From the NCBI RefSeq assembly GCF_026107375.2, contig NZ_JAPCIA010000001.1:2356001-2420000 (forward strand): 64,000 nucleotides of DNA, read 5' to 3'. Below, piece after piece: positions 18,521 to 27,666 of this stretch. The translations under genes and the position numbers were made by a program. The notes below the pieces were generated by a model that was not told the DNA's origin, did not search any database, and was given only the letters and a program-made list of their open reading frames with translations. The first letter of the stretch is position 1, and every line of letters starts with the position of its first letter. The stretch is from Sphingomonas sp. BT-65. GTDB lineage: Bacteria; Pseudomonadota; Alphaproteobacteria; Sphingomonadales; Sphingomonadaceae.

Positions 18521-21094
18521 CTAGAAGCGCTTGCGTACCGACAGCTTGATGGTCCGCCCGACCGGATCGACCTCGTCGCGGCTATACCCCGCCGGTACGC
18601 TGCCATCGCCCAGCGTCGCCCGGCGATAGTCGTTGAGCAGATTGTCGATATCGAGCGAGATCCGCATGTCGTCGAGCAACCTGGAGCGCTTCAGCGACGG
18701 AGAGAGATCCTCGGGATCGACGAACAGGCCGAGATCGACGCGCAGCGGCGGCGCGTAGCGATATTCGGCCTGCGGCCCGGTCGCGGCCCGATCGCGCAGG
18801 CGCGCGGCGCTGCTCCAGATCGCGCTGACGTTCGTCCCGAACGCCTTCTTTCCCGCCACGGCCTGGATCGACAGCAGGTGGCGGGACTGGCCCGTGTCGC
18901 GGAGTTGGTCGATCACCGGAACGCCGGGGCGCGTCAGCAACTCGCTCCTCAAGCGCCAGCGATGATTGAGCGTCAGCGTTAACCGGAGCGGATCGGCGGC
19001 CTTGGCCTCCGCCGGCCCCTTGGGCTTGGCGCCGGGGTCGGGGAGCCGCAGCGTGATGCCCGAGACGAGCTCGGACTCGCTGCTGCGGGCGATGTTGATC
19101 GCACGCGCGTCCACCGCCACCAGCCGCCCGGCCGCATCGCGCGTCACGCGCTCGGGAAAGGCCGCCTCGATCACCGGGGTCAGCTCGGGAAAGGCGGCGA
19201 CCCCGCCGGTTCCGCGGTACGCGCGATAGGAGACGTCGATCGAGAGTGCCTGGCTTCCGAACGGCCGCAGCAACGCGCCGAACACGCGGTTCTGCCGGCT
19301 GCCGGCGCGCAGCAACGGGTTGCCGCCGGTGATCCAGACCGGCTCGGCCACTTCCTGGCGCGCGAAATCGTAGATGCGCAGCACGGTCTCGACCCGCGGC
19401 CCGTCGAGCTGCTCGAACGTCGGCGCCACCTCCTCATGATCGAACGATCCGCGCAACTGCAGTTTCGCGAACGGCGACCAGGTGAGCCCGGTGCCGTAGC
19501 GCTTCTGCCATTGCGAACCGGAGGTCTTGTGCCCGCCCAGCGACAGGTCGAGCGCAAGGTCGCCGAGCCGCCACAGCTCGCCCTCGCCGCGGCGCGAGAT
19601 CGGCACGCCGAAGGAAAGCTGGCCATAGAGCTGGTCGCGCGTGCGGCGGTCCAGCGCGATCAGCGCGTCGAGATTGTCGATCCGGCGGTTCTCGACCGAG
19701 CTGCGGCTGGCATTCGCCGACAGGCTCGCCGTCACCGGCCCCGCCGGCAAATCGATAAGCGATTTCCCGAGACCGAACCGCGCGCTCATGTTCTCGCCGC
19801 GCGAACGATTGGTTTCGGCGAGGAGGAGCCGGTCGCCCCAGGGCGCATAGGGATTGAACGCGGGGTCGCCGCGGCTGACCAGCTCCTGCACGCGCACGGT
19901 ATCGATCCCGCGCTCGAGCAGGCTGCTCGCCCAGTTGCGCGTATAGCTGGCCGCGACGTTGGTCTGCCAGCCGCCGATCGTGCCCGACAGGCTGAGCGCG
20001 GCACCCAGCGAGTCCGAACTGGTCTCGCTGCGCAACGGCCGGTCGCGCCGGAGCGGGCGGACCAGCAGGACGTCGTCGGCGAAGGGCGACCACGGGCTGC
20101 CAGCCGGCAGGACGATCGAAGCCATCGGCACGCCGCGCCGGCCGCTGCTGCTGTTCGACGCGGCGTTGACGCTGAGCGAGGCGCTGAAGGGGCCGAGCGG
20201 ACGCGTCATGCCGAGCCGCAGCGAGAGGTTGCGCCGCGACGGCCGCAGCGTCTCGAAGTCGCGCGGATCGGCCGGATGATCGCGGTTGGCGGTCGCGACG
20301 AAGTCTTTGAGCGCCGGCGGCCGCGACAGGACATCGCCGGGAAAGGCGGCGATCGTGACGAGTCCGCCCGCCGCCCGGCTCAGCGCGGGATCGATTTCCG
20401 CCTGGCCGAGGCCGGCGGCATAGCCGGTCAGGTCGATCGGGCCGGTGCGCGGCGGGACGTTCCGCGCGCTCTTGGGCAAGGCGCTGTCGAGGGCGACGCG
20501 CGCCTGCACATTCCACCGCACGGGTCCTGCAATCGCGACCTGGCTCGCGGTCACGCCGCCGCCATATTGGCCGCCGCGAGTCGCCCATTCGACCTCCGCA
20601 TCGGCGTTGCGGCTGGCGAAATTCTTCTTGAGCACCAGATTCACCACGCGCCGGCCCGGCGGGTGGCCATAGCGCGCGGCCGCCTCGGGACGCAGCACGG
20701 CGATGCGGCTCAGCGCTTCGGCGGGATAGCCCAGCACCGAGCGGTCGAATCCGACCTCCTGCCCGTTGACCAGGATGACCGGCTCCTCGTCCGATCCGGT
20801 GGCGATCGGGCCGAGGCGCTTGAGCAGCTCCTCGATACTGTCGGCGCCGTAGCTCGCGATCTCCGCTTCGCCGACCTCGGTCTCGGCCTCCACCTTGGCA
20901 TCGCCATAGCGTTGGGCGGTGATCACGATCTCGTCGGGCCGCGCCGCGCCCTTGCCCGGATCGGTTGCGGTTTCGGAAGGCGGCGCCTGTGGCGGAGGCG
21001 CCGCACCGTTCGCCTGCCCCGCCCGCGCCCTGGCGTCGCCATGTCCCCAGGGGGACAGGATCGTGATCAAGACGGCGAAACGCGCCAGCTTCAT
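18521..21094 (-). CDS. TonB-dependent receptor-like outer-membrane protein
   Basis: 857 aa. Signal peptide, then DEIVITAQRYGDAK, a plug domain (EEPVILVNGQEVGFDRSVLGYPAEALSRIAVLRPEAAARYG, about 110-160) and a long beta-barrel ending in KLSVRKRF with C-terminal Phe. The plug carries the VLxPEAAxxYG form seen in a sphingomonad/Caulobacter receptor subgroup. I use the ATG at 21092-21094 because the signal peptide starts there; a TTG at 21127 is the alternative. Substrate unknown. It lacks the shared operator and is separated from the upstream gene by a terminator. Confidence 0.85.
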   Translation of the reverse strand: MKLARFAVLITILSPWGHGDARARAGQANGAAPPPQAPPSETATDPGKGAARPDEIVITAQRYGDAKVEAETEVGEAEIASYGADSIEELLKRLGPIATGSDEEPVILVNGQEVGFDRSVLGYPAEALSRIAVLRPEAAARYGHPPGRRVVNLVLKKNFASRNADAEVEWATRGGQYGGGVTASQVAIAGPVRWNVQARVALDSALPKSARNVPPRTGPIDLTGYAAGLGQAEIDPALSRAAGGLVTIAAFPGDVLSRPPALKDFVATANRDHPADPRDFETLRPSRRNLSLRLGMTRPLGPFSASLSVNAASNSSSGRRGVPMASIVLPAGSPWSPFADDVLLVRPLRRDRPLRSETSSDSLGAALSLSGTIGGWQTNVAASYTRNWASSLLERGIDTVRVQELVSRGDPAFNPYAPWGDRLLLAETNRSRGENMSARFGLGKSLIDLPAGPVTASLSANASRSSVENRRIDNLDALIALDRRTRDQLYGQLSFGVPISRRGEGELWRLGDLALDLSLGGHKTSGSQWQKRYGTGLTWSPFAKLQLRGSFDHEEVAPTFEQLDGPRVETVLRIYDFARQEVAEPVWITGGNPLLRAGSRQNRVFGALLRPFGSQALSIDVSYRAYRGTGGVAAFPELTPVIEAAFPERVTRDAAGRLVAVDARAINIARSSESELVSGITLRLPDPGAKPKGPAEAKAADPLRLTLTLNHRWRLRSELLTRPGVPVIDQLRDTGQSRHLLSIQAVAGKKAFGTNVSAIWSSAARLRDRAATGPQAEYRYAPPLRVDLGLFVDPEDLSPSLKRSRLLDDMRISLDIDNLLNDYRRATLGDGSVPAGYSRDEVDPVGRTIKLSVRKRF

Positions 21095-21257
21095 TACGGG
21101 GCACCGATATTCTGCAACGATCCGCAACTCCGAACGATACTCCGCCGCCGGCGGCTGCCCCTGCCGAGCCTCGATCCTTCCAGCTGGCGAACCGCGGCGC
21201 GTTGATAGGCACGCGTCCGGCGCGCTGTCACCCCGGCCAGGCGGAACGAGCCGTCAG

Positions 21258-21286
21258 AAAAAACGGGCGCACGATACCGTGCGCCC
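21258..21286 (-). terminator. Intrinsic terminator of the PraB-like gene
   Basis: On the minus strand GGGCGCACG - GTAT - CGTGCGCCC forms a 9-bp GC-rich stem followed by GTTTTTT (A-run at 21258-21263 on the plus strand), 37 bp past the stop codon. It isolates the PraB-like gene from the downstream TBDT. Confidence 0.88.
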
Positions 21287-21322
21287 GCCCCCTTTTAGGT
21301 TTCATTCCGATCGAACTTGCGA

Positions 21323-21880
21323 TCAGGGATGGTTCGGGTTGTAGTCCCCGTCGCCAGGCTCAACCGCATTGCCCGAGCTCGGCGTGTCGAGATCGACGTC
21401 GCCGTCCAGCGTGCAGTCCGCGCCGCTCACCGCCGGCAGCGTGCCCGCGACGCTCAGCCGCTGCAGACCTTCGTTCCAGGTCGCGACGATATCGCCCTCG
21501 CAATTGCCCGGCGTGATCGTCGTCACGAACACGTCGTGCAGCGTGAAGGTGCTGCCCGAATAGCTGATCTTGCCCGCGGGAATCGGAGCGATGTTGACCG
21601 ACGAGCAGAGGCCAAAGAGACCGCCCGTGAGGGTGATGGTCGCGCTCAGGCCGGCAACGTCGCTGTGATTGAAGGGGGGCGAGGTATCGGCCGCATCGTT
21701 GGTGCCGGTGATCTCGACCTCGGCAGTGCAGGTGAGTGCAATGCCCTTGTTGACATCGACAGTCCCCGTGAAGACCCACGGGCTCGTCGCGTCTGGAACG
21801 ATATAAGCTTCCTGCGCCGCAACGGTCTGCGACCCGAGCAACGCGACAGAGCTTGCAAGAAATGCAAATGCCTTTTTCAT
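21323..21880 (-). CDS. Secreted PraB-like protein (putative)
   Basis: 185 aa. Signal peptide MKKAFAFLASSVALLG..AQA, then an all-beta domain (FTGTVDVNKGIALTCTAEVEITGT; ATITLTGGLFGLCSSV; a TLHDVFVTTITPGNCEGDIVATW stretch) with four cysteines, and an acidic Gly/Asp/Asn-rich tail. The pattern resembles proteins annotated as PraB, described in pseudomonads as an extracellular protein that stimulates alkane oxidation; this match is from memory and moderate. A GGGAG Shine-Dalgarno precedes the ATG. Operator site 2 lies 82 bp upstream and an intrinsic terminator closes the gene, so it is monocistronic. Confidence 0.7.
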   Translation of the reverse strand: MKKAFAFLASSVALLGSQTVAAQEAYIVPDATSPWVFTGTVDVNKGIALTCTAEVEITGTNDAADTSPPFNHSDVAGLSATITLTGGLFGLCSSVNIAPIPAGKISYSGSTFTLHDVFVTTITPGNCEGDIVATWNEGLQRLSVAGTLPAVSGADCTLDGDVDLDTPSSGNAVEPGDGDYNPNHP

Positions 21881-21892
21881 CCCACGTCTCCC

Positions 21893-21914
21893 GATTTAGC
21901 TATGATTTAGCTAT
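21893..21914. repeat. Tandem 11-bp repeat in the leader of the PraB-like gene
   Basis: GATTTAGCTAT occurs twice head to tail directly upstream of the Shine-Dalgarno region. It may affect translation or be a small slippage repeat. Confidence 0.5.
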
Positions 21915-21961
21915 GTATTTTTGTCACGCGCCTGAAACTACACGGCATCTTCTTTCTACTC

Positions 21962-21977
21962 ACATTGATGTCAATGT
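21962..21977. promoter_or_regulatory. TetR-type operator, site 2, upstream of the PraB-like gene
   Basis: ACATTGATGTCAATGT is a perfect palindrome (7-bp arms around TG). On the minus strand it overlaps a TTGACA -35 element, the layout expected for a repressor site. It shares 15 of 16 bases with site 1 and 14 of 16 with site 3. Confidence 0.75.
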
Positions 21978-22054
21978 CAATACCTATCAATCCCTAAGCC
22001 GCCCTTAACCCTCCATTTCGGCGTCGATCGCGCCCGTCCCGCCGAGGAATCGCG

Positions 22055-25000
22055 CTAGAACCGCTTGGTCATGCTGAACCCGACGATCCGCGGGTCGAGC
22101 GTGAACACGTTGGTGGTGAGTCCGGTGTCGTCGGCGTTGGTGAAGAAATCGGTGATCGGCGCGTCGTCGAACACGTTCTTCACATAGAGCTGGAAGACCA
22201 GATCATCCGCCGGGCGCGCCAGCGTCATCGACAGGTTGAGATTGTCCCACGCTCGCAGCCGGTCATATTCCGTGTTGTAGATCCGCGCGAAGCTTTCCGA
22301 CTGGCGATAATAGTCGCCGCGGACGGTCAGCTCCCAATCTCCGCCGCCGATGAAAAAGGTGTATTGGGCGCCGATATTCGCCGTCCAGCGCGGCGAGTTG
22401 GGCAGCTCGTTGCCGCCCAGATCCGCGTAGAAGCCACGCCCGCCATTGGGCGCACCGCTTCCGCCCTGGGCGATGTTGAGGCCGACCGTGGCGGGATTGT
22501 AGGGCGCCAGCGGATCATAGGTGAAGCCGTAGAAGGTCGAGAACGGCACCTGGCCGTTCGGCAGGGCGGGGTTGAAGTCGCCGATTCGGCTCGATCCAGG
22601 GCAGAGCCCGGACAGCGCGAGCGCCCGGAAGGCCGGATTACCGGACAGGATCCGCTCGACGAATGCGCGCGGCGCGATGCAGTTGGACGGCACCTGGATC
22701 CAGGGACGCAGCACGACCCAGTCCGGATCGCCCTGGGTGCGGTTCATCACGTCGATCGACTGCGACCCTTCCTTGAGCCGCGTCTTCAGCAGGCCGAAAT
22801 TGCCGTCGATGCGGAAAGCGCGCGACGGGCGCCACGCCGCCTCGAACTCGAGTCCCATGCTGGTCGCGTCGAAATTCTCGTTGAACGCGATGCGATCGAC
22901 GATCTGCGAGACCTGATAATCCTTGTAGTCGTAGAAGAAGCCGGTGACGTTGAAGGTTAGGCGCCCGCCGTCGAAGCTGTTCTTGGTCCCAATCTCGAAC
23001 GCATTGACATATTCGGGTTCAAAGGTCTGCGGCAGGAACTGGTACTGAACCACCGCCGGGTTGAAATCGACCCGCGGCGGATTGGTGCCGCCGCCCTTGT
23101 AGCCGCGCGCGGCCGAGAGATAGATCAGCGTGTCGTCGGTGAAACCGAGGTCGGGCTTCCAGTCGAGCACCGCGCGACCGGTGAACCGGCCCCATTGCTG
23201 CTCGATATCGGGCAGCGCCGGATAGCCGCTGTTCACCCGGCCGCCGGTGATGCCGCCCGGAAACGCCATTCCCGTGCCGCCGCCGAGCAACAATTGGCTC
23301 GGGACCTGAGTCGATACCTTCTCGTCATTGGTGTAGCGCGCCCCGAGCGTCAGCTTCACATTGCTGGCGAGGTTCCAATAGAGCTCGCCGAATGCCGCCC
23401 AGCTTTTGATCCGTACGCCATTCTGGCTGAGGAAATAATTGTGGCCCTGGTTGTTCAGCTGGCCGATCGGATTGGGATCGACATAGATGCACTCCCTGCC
23501 TTCAAAGCCAAGCGCGCAGGGCAGGAGCGCATTGTTCCCGCCAAGCGCGGGATTGCTGTCCTTGCTGTAGAACCATTCCGCCAACAACGTGAAGAAGTTG
23601 TTGAAGACGTAATAATCGTCCTGCGATTTGAAATCGAGATAGTTGACGCCGAAGTTAAAATTCACCGGCCCATCGAAGCTCGACTGCAGACGGAGCTCCT
23701 GCGACCATTGTTCGTTGCGCGAGCGGCTGAGATCCGCGGACAGCATCCGGTCCGAACAGCCGAGCTGGGGATCGCAGCGAATGCCTCCCGGCGTCGGCCC
23801 CGGATACAAGGCGGTATTGAGCGGGACGTTGCGGTTGTTCACCAGCGCGCCGGTGGAATCGTTGAAGATCGGATTGCTGACGAACCGGTTATAGTCCTGC
23901 GTCGAGAAATAGCGGTCGCGCGCAAAGGCGGTCTGCGATACCAGCTGCAACCCGTCCGCGGGCTCGAACTGAAGGTTGAGCTGGAACACGTCGTTGGTCG
24001 CGCGGAACTTGGGATCATAGCTGGTCGCGATCTCGCGCAGGTTGCGCGATTGCGTTAGGCCAGCAAACGGGTCGCTCGCATTGGTCGCGAACACATCGGC
24101 CCCGGGCCTGGTGCCCGTACCCGGCCGCCTGCCGATGAGGATGCCCTCCGCCGGCACCAACGCGTAGACGAGGCTGCGGCCGTTGGGCACGCCATAAGCG
24201 GCTTCGTCATAGAGCGAGCCGGGCAAGCAGCCCTGGCTCATCCGTCCACGCAGCAGCGGATCGGTGACCGCGACATTGCCGACCCGCTCGGGCCCGGGAT
24301 CGTTGGTGCACAGCTGCTTGCCGGTGCGCGAGCGGTCGTCATCCTCCTCGAAATGCTGCCAGATGAAGTTCGCGCGGAAGCGGTCGCTCGGCTCCCACTG
24401 GATCGACGCGCGCGTCGACCACAGGCTGCGGCCGTTGACGCGCTTCTGCGTGAAGGTGTTGTAGTCGAAGCCGTCGCGGCTGGTGAAGGCGCCCGCCACG
24501 CGCACGCCCAGCGTGTCGGTGAGCGGCACGTTGAGCATCCCGCTCGCCCGCATCGTGTCGAAACTGCCGACCTCGAGCTTGGCTTCCATCGCGAAATCCG
24601 GCCCGGGGAGCGCGGGGATGACGTTGACCACGCCGCCCGTCGCATTGCGGCCGTAGAGCGTACCCTGCGGGCCGCGCAGCACCTCCACCCGCTGCAAGTC
24701 GAAGAATTCGGATTCGAACAGCCGGTTGCGGATCAGCGGCGTGTTGTTGAAGCTCACCGCGACCGCCGGGTCGCTCGACGCGGAAATGGCCTTGGTCCCG
24801 ATCCCGCGGATCGAGAAATTGTACATGCTGAAATTGCTCTTCGAGAAATTGACGTTGGGGACCGCGCGCAGCAGCTCCGACCCGCCCTCGATCTTGTACT
24901 GGTCGAGCGCCTCGGCCGAGAAGGCCGAGATCGCGATGGGAACATCCTTGAGCCGCTCCTCGCGCTTCTGCGCCGTGACGACCACCTCGCCCTCATAGGT

Positions 25001-25123
25001 CGGTGCAGCGCTCTGGTTCTGCGGGGTCTCGCCGCCGCCCTCCTGGGCATGCGCGGGAATCGCGAGCGCGCAGGCAAGGGCGAGAAGGCTGGTGGCACGT
25101 ACGGCGTCGGATACGGTCTTCAA
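22055..25123 (-). CDS. TonB-dependent receptor
   Basis: 1022 aa. Signal peptide (LALACALAIPAHAQ), TonB-box-like EGEVVVTAQKREERLKDVPIAISAFS, plug with NFSIRGIGT and VEVLRGPQGTLYGRNATGGVVNV, then a 22-strand-type barrel ending FTLDPRIVGFSMTKRF. I set the start at TTG (25121-25123), because GGAGGGG stands 7 nt upstream and a signal peptide starts there; the in-frame ATG at 25186 has no ribosome site and adds a non-signal extension. Outer-membrane uptake, substrate unknown. Operator site 3 lies about 206 bp upstream, linking it to the TetR regulon. Confidence 0.92.
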   Translation of the reverse strand: MKTVSDAVRATSLLALACALAIPAHAQEGGGETPQNQSAAPTYEGEVVVTAQKREERLKDVPIAISAFSAEALDQYKIEGGSELLRAVPNVNFSKSNFSMYNFSIRGIGTKAISASSDPAVAVSFNNTPLIRNRLFESEFFDLQRVEVLRGPQGTLYGRNATGGVVNVIPALPGPDFAMEAKLEVGSFDTMRASGMLNVPLTDTLGVRVAGAFTSRDGFDYNTFTQKRVNGRSLWSTRASIQWEPSDRFRANFIWQHFEEDDDRSRTGKQLCTNDPGPERVGNVAVTDPLLRGRMSQGCLPGSLYDEAAYGVPNGRSLVYALVPAEGILIGRRPGTGTRPGADVFATNASDPFAGLTQSRNLREIATSYDPKFRATNDVFQLNLQFEPADGLQLVSQTAFARDRYFSTQDYNRFVSNPIFNDSTGALVNNRNVPLNTALYPGPTPGGIRCDPQLGCSDRMLSADLSRSRNEQWSQELRLQSSFDGPVNFNFGVNYLDFKSQDDYYVFNNFFTLLAEWFYSKDSNPALGGNNALLPCALGFEGRECIYVDPNPIGQLNNQGHNYFLSQNGVRIKSWAAFGELYWNLASNVKLTLGARYTNDEKVSTQVPSQLLLGGGTGMAFPGGITGGRVNSGYPALPDIEQQWGRFTGRAVLDWKPDLGFTDDTLIYLSAARGYKGGGTNPPRVDFNPAVVQYQFLPQTFEPEYVNAFEIGTKNSFDGGRLTFNVTGFFYDYKDYQVSQIVDRIAFNENFDATSMGLEFEAAWRPSRAFRIDGNFGLLKTRLKEGSQSIDVMNRTQGDPDWVVLRPWIQVPSNCIAPRAFVERILSGNPAFRALALSGLCPGSSRIGDFNPALPNGQVPFSTFYGFTYDPLAPYNPATVGLNIAQGGSGAPNGGRGFYADLGGNELPNSPRWTANIGAQYTFFIGGGDWELTVRGDYYRQSESFARIYNTEYDRLRAWDNLNLSMTLARPADDLVFQLYVKNVFDDAPITDFFTNADDTGLTTNVFTLDPRIVGFSMTKRF

Positions 25124-25328
25124 GATCTGTCCCCTCCACAATCCTGGCGTCGCGCCGTGCCGGTCACAGGGATGTCGCCGTCCCATCGACCGGCAAGGCG
25201 CGATGCGTCTTGTCTTTTACGGAGGAGATGCATCGGCAGTGCGCGCCCGGTGTCCCCAGCGGACCGCGCTCGAAATATCCTCTCCGTTTGCGGGGATGTT
25301 TCCCCTTACGTCAAGATTCCCATTATGA

Positions 25329-25344
25329 ACATTGATGTCAATTA
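25329..25344. promoter_or_regulatory. TetR-type operator, site 3, upstream of the TBDT
   Basis: ACATTGATGTCAATTA matches site 2 at 14 of 16 positions with the inner ATTGATGTCAAT palindrome intact. On the minus strand it again includes a TTGACA -35-like hexamer, as at site 2. Confidence 0.7.
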
Positions 25345-25457
25345 AAGATTGAGGAAAATCGTCCGCTCAGTTCCGGTGCTTGCGTAGAATCGTCCCCGCG
25401 CCGCCTTCACGCCAAAGGCGCCGCCGCCATCCTCGCGACGCGATCGCGTCCCCGACC

Positions 25458-25471
25458 TGTAACCGTTTACC
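25458..25471. promoter_or_regulatory. LacI-family-like operator upstream of the halogenase-like gene
   Basis: TGTAACCGTTTACC matches 12 of 14 bases of the perfect palindrome at 1486-1499. A TATAGA -10-like hexamer follows at about 25489, so the site sits where a repressor would block the promoter of the gene at 25536. Confidence 0.55.
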
Positions 25472-25535
25472 CCTGACGGGCGCCCGCCTATAGATGCAGA
25501 GCGGCCGCGAGAGCCGGGCAAGAGGGGACGGACAT

Positions 25536-27059
25536 ATGGAGCATGGCAATCCGCCGATTCGCAGGATCGTGATCGTCGGCGGCGGCACGGCCGGCTGGAT
25601 GACCGCGGCCCTGCTCTCCAAGCTGTTGTTCCGCGGGTACGAGATCACGCTGGTCGAATCGGACGAGATCGGGATCATCGGCGTCGGCGAAGCGACCATT
25701 CCCGGGATCAAGGACTACAACCTCCTCGCCGGCATCGACCTGACCGAGATGGTCCGCGCGACCCAGGCGACGTTCAAGCTGGGGATCGAGTTCGTCAACT
25801 GGCGCGAGCCGGGCTTTCGCTACATCCACGGCTTCGGCAAGATCGGCACCGACCTCATATGGCTCCACCCGCACCAGCTGTGGCTCAAGCTGGTGGCCAT
25901 GGGACAGGCCAAGCATTTCGACCTCTATTCGCTCAACACGCTCGCCGCGCGGCAGAACAAGTTCTGCTTCCCCGATCCGCGCAACCCGGGATCGCCGATG
26001 GGGCATCTCGATTATGCCTATCATTTCGACGCCTCGCTTTATGCCCGCTTCCTGCGCGGCCAGTCCGAGGCGCGCGGGGTGACGCGGACCGAGGGCCGGA
26101 TCGTCGAGGTGAAGCAGCGCGCCGAGGACGGCTTCGTCGAGGGCGTCGTGCTGGCCGACGGGCGCACGGTCGAGGGCGACCTGTTCGTCGATTGCTCGGG
26201 GATGCGCTCGCTGCTGCTCGGCCAGACCTTGGGCGTCGACTACGAGCACTGGAACCACTGGCTGCCCTGCGACCGCGCGCTCGCGGTACCGTGCGAGAGC
26301 GTCTCGCCGCTCACCCCCTATACGCGCTCGACCGCGCATGGCTCGGGCTGGCAATGGCGCATCCCACTGCAGCACCGCATCGGCAACGGCCATGTCTATG
26401 CGAGCGCGCAGATCAGCGACGACGAGGCCGCGGACGTGCTGCTCGCCAATCTCGACGGCAAGGCGCTCGCCGATCCGCGGCCAGTCAAGTTCGCACCGGG
26501 CAAGCGCCGCAAGGCGTGGGAGAAGAACGTCGTCGCGATCGGGCTCGCCAGCGGCTTCCTCGAGCCGCTCGAATCGACCAGCATTCACCTGATCCAGACC
26601 GGCATATTGCGGCTGGTGGCGCTGTTCCCCGGTCAGGGCTTCAACGCGGCCGACATCGCCGAGTATAACCGGCAGCACAATTTCGAGTTCGACGATGTGC
26701 GCGACTTCATCATCGCGCACTACAAGGTCACCAACCGCGAGGACACGCCGTTCTGGGCCTATGTCCGCAACATGGACATCCCCGACAGCTTGCACGAGCG
26801 GCTCGAGCTGTTCCGCGCCTCGGCCCGCTTCTTCGTCCACGGCAAGGCCGAGCTGTTCCGCGAGGAGAGCTGGGTTCAGGTGCTGCTCGGTCAGGGCCTG
26901 CCGATGACCTACGATCCGGTGGTCGACATGATCCCCGAGGAGGATGTCGTCGCGTTCATGCGCGACGTCGAGGAAGTGAACGCCGATGTCGCGGCGGCGA
27001 TGCCGACGCACGAGGCGTTCATCGACCGCCACTGCAAGGCGCCGCCCCTAGCGGCGTGA
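25536..27059 (+). CDS. Tryptophan-halogenase family flavoprotein
   Basis: 507 aa. Key features of flavin-dependent tryptophan halogenases are intact: FAD site VIVGGGTAGWMTA, GVGEATIPGI, the candidate catalytic Lys in FKLGIEFVNW (Lys81), the GSGWQWRIPL motif (WxWxIP) and the candidate Glu in FLEPLESTSIHLIQ. The ATG at 25536 follows AGAGGGG. In sphingomonads and Caulobacter such genes usually sit beside TBDTs and sugar regulators, so the real substrate may not be free tryptophan. Upstream is a LacI-like site. The flavin reductase partner is not in the window. It converges with ssb, 7 bp away. Confidence 0.9.
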   Translation: MEHGNPPIRRIVIVGGGTAGWMTAALLSKLLFRGYEITLVESDEIGIIGVGEATIPGIKDYNLLAGIDLTEMVRATQATFKLGIEFVNWREPGFRYIHGFGKIGTDLIWLHPHQLWLKLVAMGQAKHFDLYSLNTLAARQNKFCFPDPRNPGSPMGHLDYAYHFDASLYARFLRGQSEARGVTRTEGRIVEVKQRAEDGFVEGVVLADGRTVEGDLFVDCSGMRSLLLGQTLGVDYEHWNHWLPCDRALAVPCESVSPLTPYTRSTAHGSGWQWRIPLQHRIGNGHVYASAQISDDEAADVLLANLDGKALADPRPVKFAPGKRRKAWEKNVVAIGLASGFLEPLESTSIHLIQTGILRLVALFPGQGFNAADIAEYNRQHNFEFDDVRDFIIAHYKVTNREDTPFWAYVRNMDIPDSLHERLELFRASARFFVHGKAELFREESWVQVLLGQGLPMTYDPVVDMIPEEDVVAFMRDVEEVNADVAAAMPTHEAFIDRHCKAPPLAA

Positions 27060-27066
27060 CGCACCC

Positions 27067-27615
27067 TTAGAAGGGCACGTCGTCGTCGAGATCATCGGGG
27101 AAGCCGCCGCCCGCAGGCGCACCGCCGCCGCTTCCGCCGCGACCGCCGGCGCCGGTCGAGCCGCCACCGAAGCCGCCGCGGCTGCTCGACTGGCCGGCGA
27201 AGTCGTCATTGCCGCCACCCCAGTCCTCGCGCGCGCCGCCGCCAGCGCCGCCCTGGCCGCCGCCGGGCCCGTCGAGCATCACCAGCTTGGCGTCGAAGCC
27301 CTGCAGCACGACCTCGGTCGAATAGCGGTCGGCGCCCGACTGGTCCTGCCACTTGCGGGTCTGGAGCTGGCCCTCGAGATAGACCTTACTGCCCTTGCGC
27401 AGATAGCGCTCGGCGACATTGGCGAGGCCTTCGGAGAAGATCGCGACCGAGTGCCATTCGGTCTTTTCCTTGCGCTCGCCGCTGTTGCGGTCCTTCCACG
27501 ACTCGCTGGTGGCGATGCGCAGGTTCACCACCTTGCCGCCGTTCGAGAAGGACCGGCTCTCGGGATCGCGCCCGAGATTGCCGACCAGGATCACCTTGTT
27601 GACGCTGCCCGCCAT
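27067..27615 (-). CDS. ssb: Single-stranded DNA-binding protein
   Basis: 182 aa. N-terminal OB fold ([49 protein letters not shown]), a Gly-rich linker (about 115-170) and an acidic tail ending DDLDDDVPF that docks partner proteins such as RecO or RecQ. Typical length. Divergent from the DUF4169 gene. Confidence 0.96.
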   Translation of the reverse strand: MAGSVNKVILVGNLGRDPESRSFSNGGKVVNLRIATSESWKDRNSGERKEKTEWHSVAIFSEGLANVAERYLRKGSKVYLEGQLQTRKWQDQSGADRYSTEVVLQGFDAKLVMLDGPGGGQGGAGGGAREDWGGGNDDFAGQSSSRGGFGGGSTGAGGRGGSGGGAPAGGGFPDDLDDDVPF

Positions 27616-27666
27616 GGAAACTCCGCGTTTTGATCGTTAATGTCTTGGTGCAAAGGGGTAGTCGCG

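Larger units (their letters stand above)
25124..25535. other. 412-bp divergent intergenic region
   Basis: No gene is supported. It holds TetR-type site 3 (25329-25344) facing the TBDT and a LacI-like site (25458-25471) facing the halogenase-like gene, with a long untranslated leader of about 200 bp for the TBDT. Confidence 0.7.

Noticed and set aside
25121..25186. N-terminal extension of the TBDT from the ATG at 25186
   Set aside because: Extension has no ribosome-binding site, breaks the signal peptide and is Arg/Gly-rich like a shadow frame.
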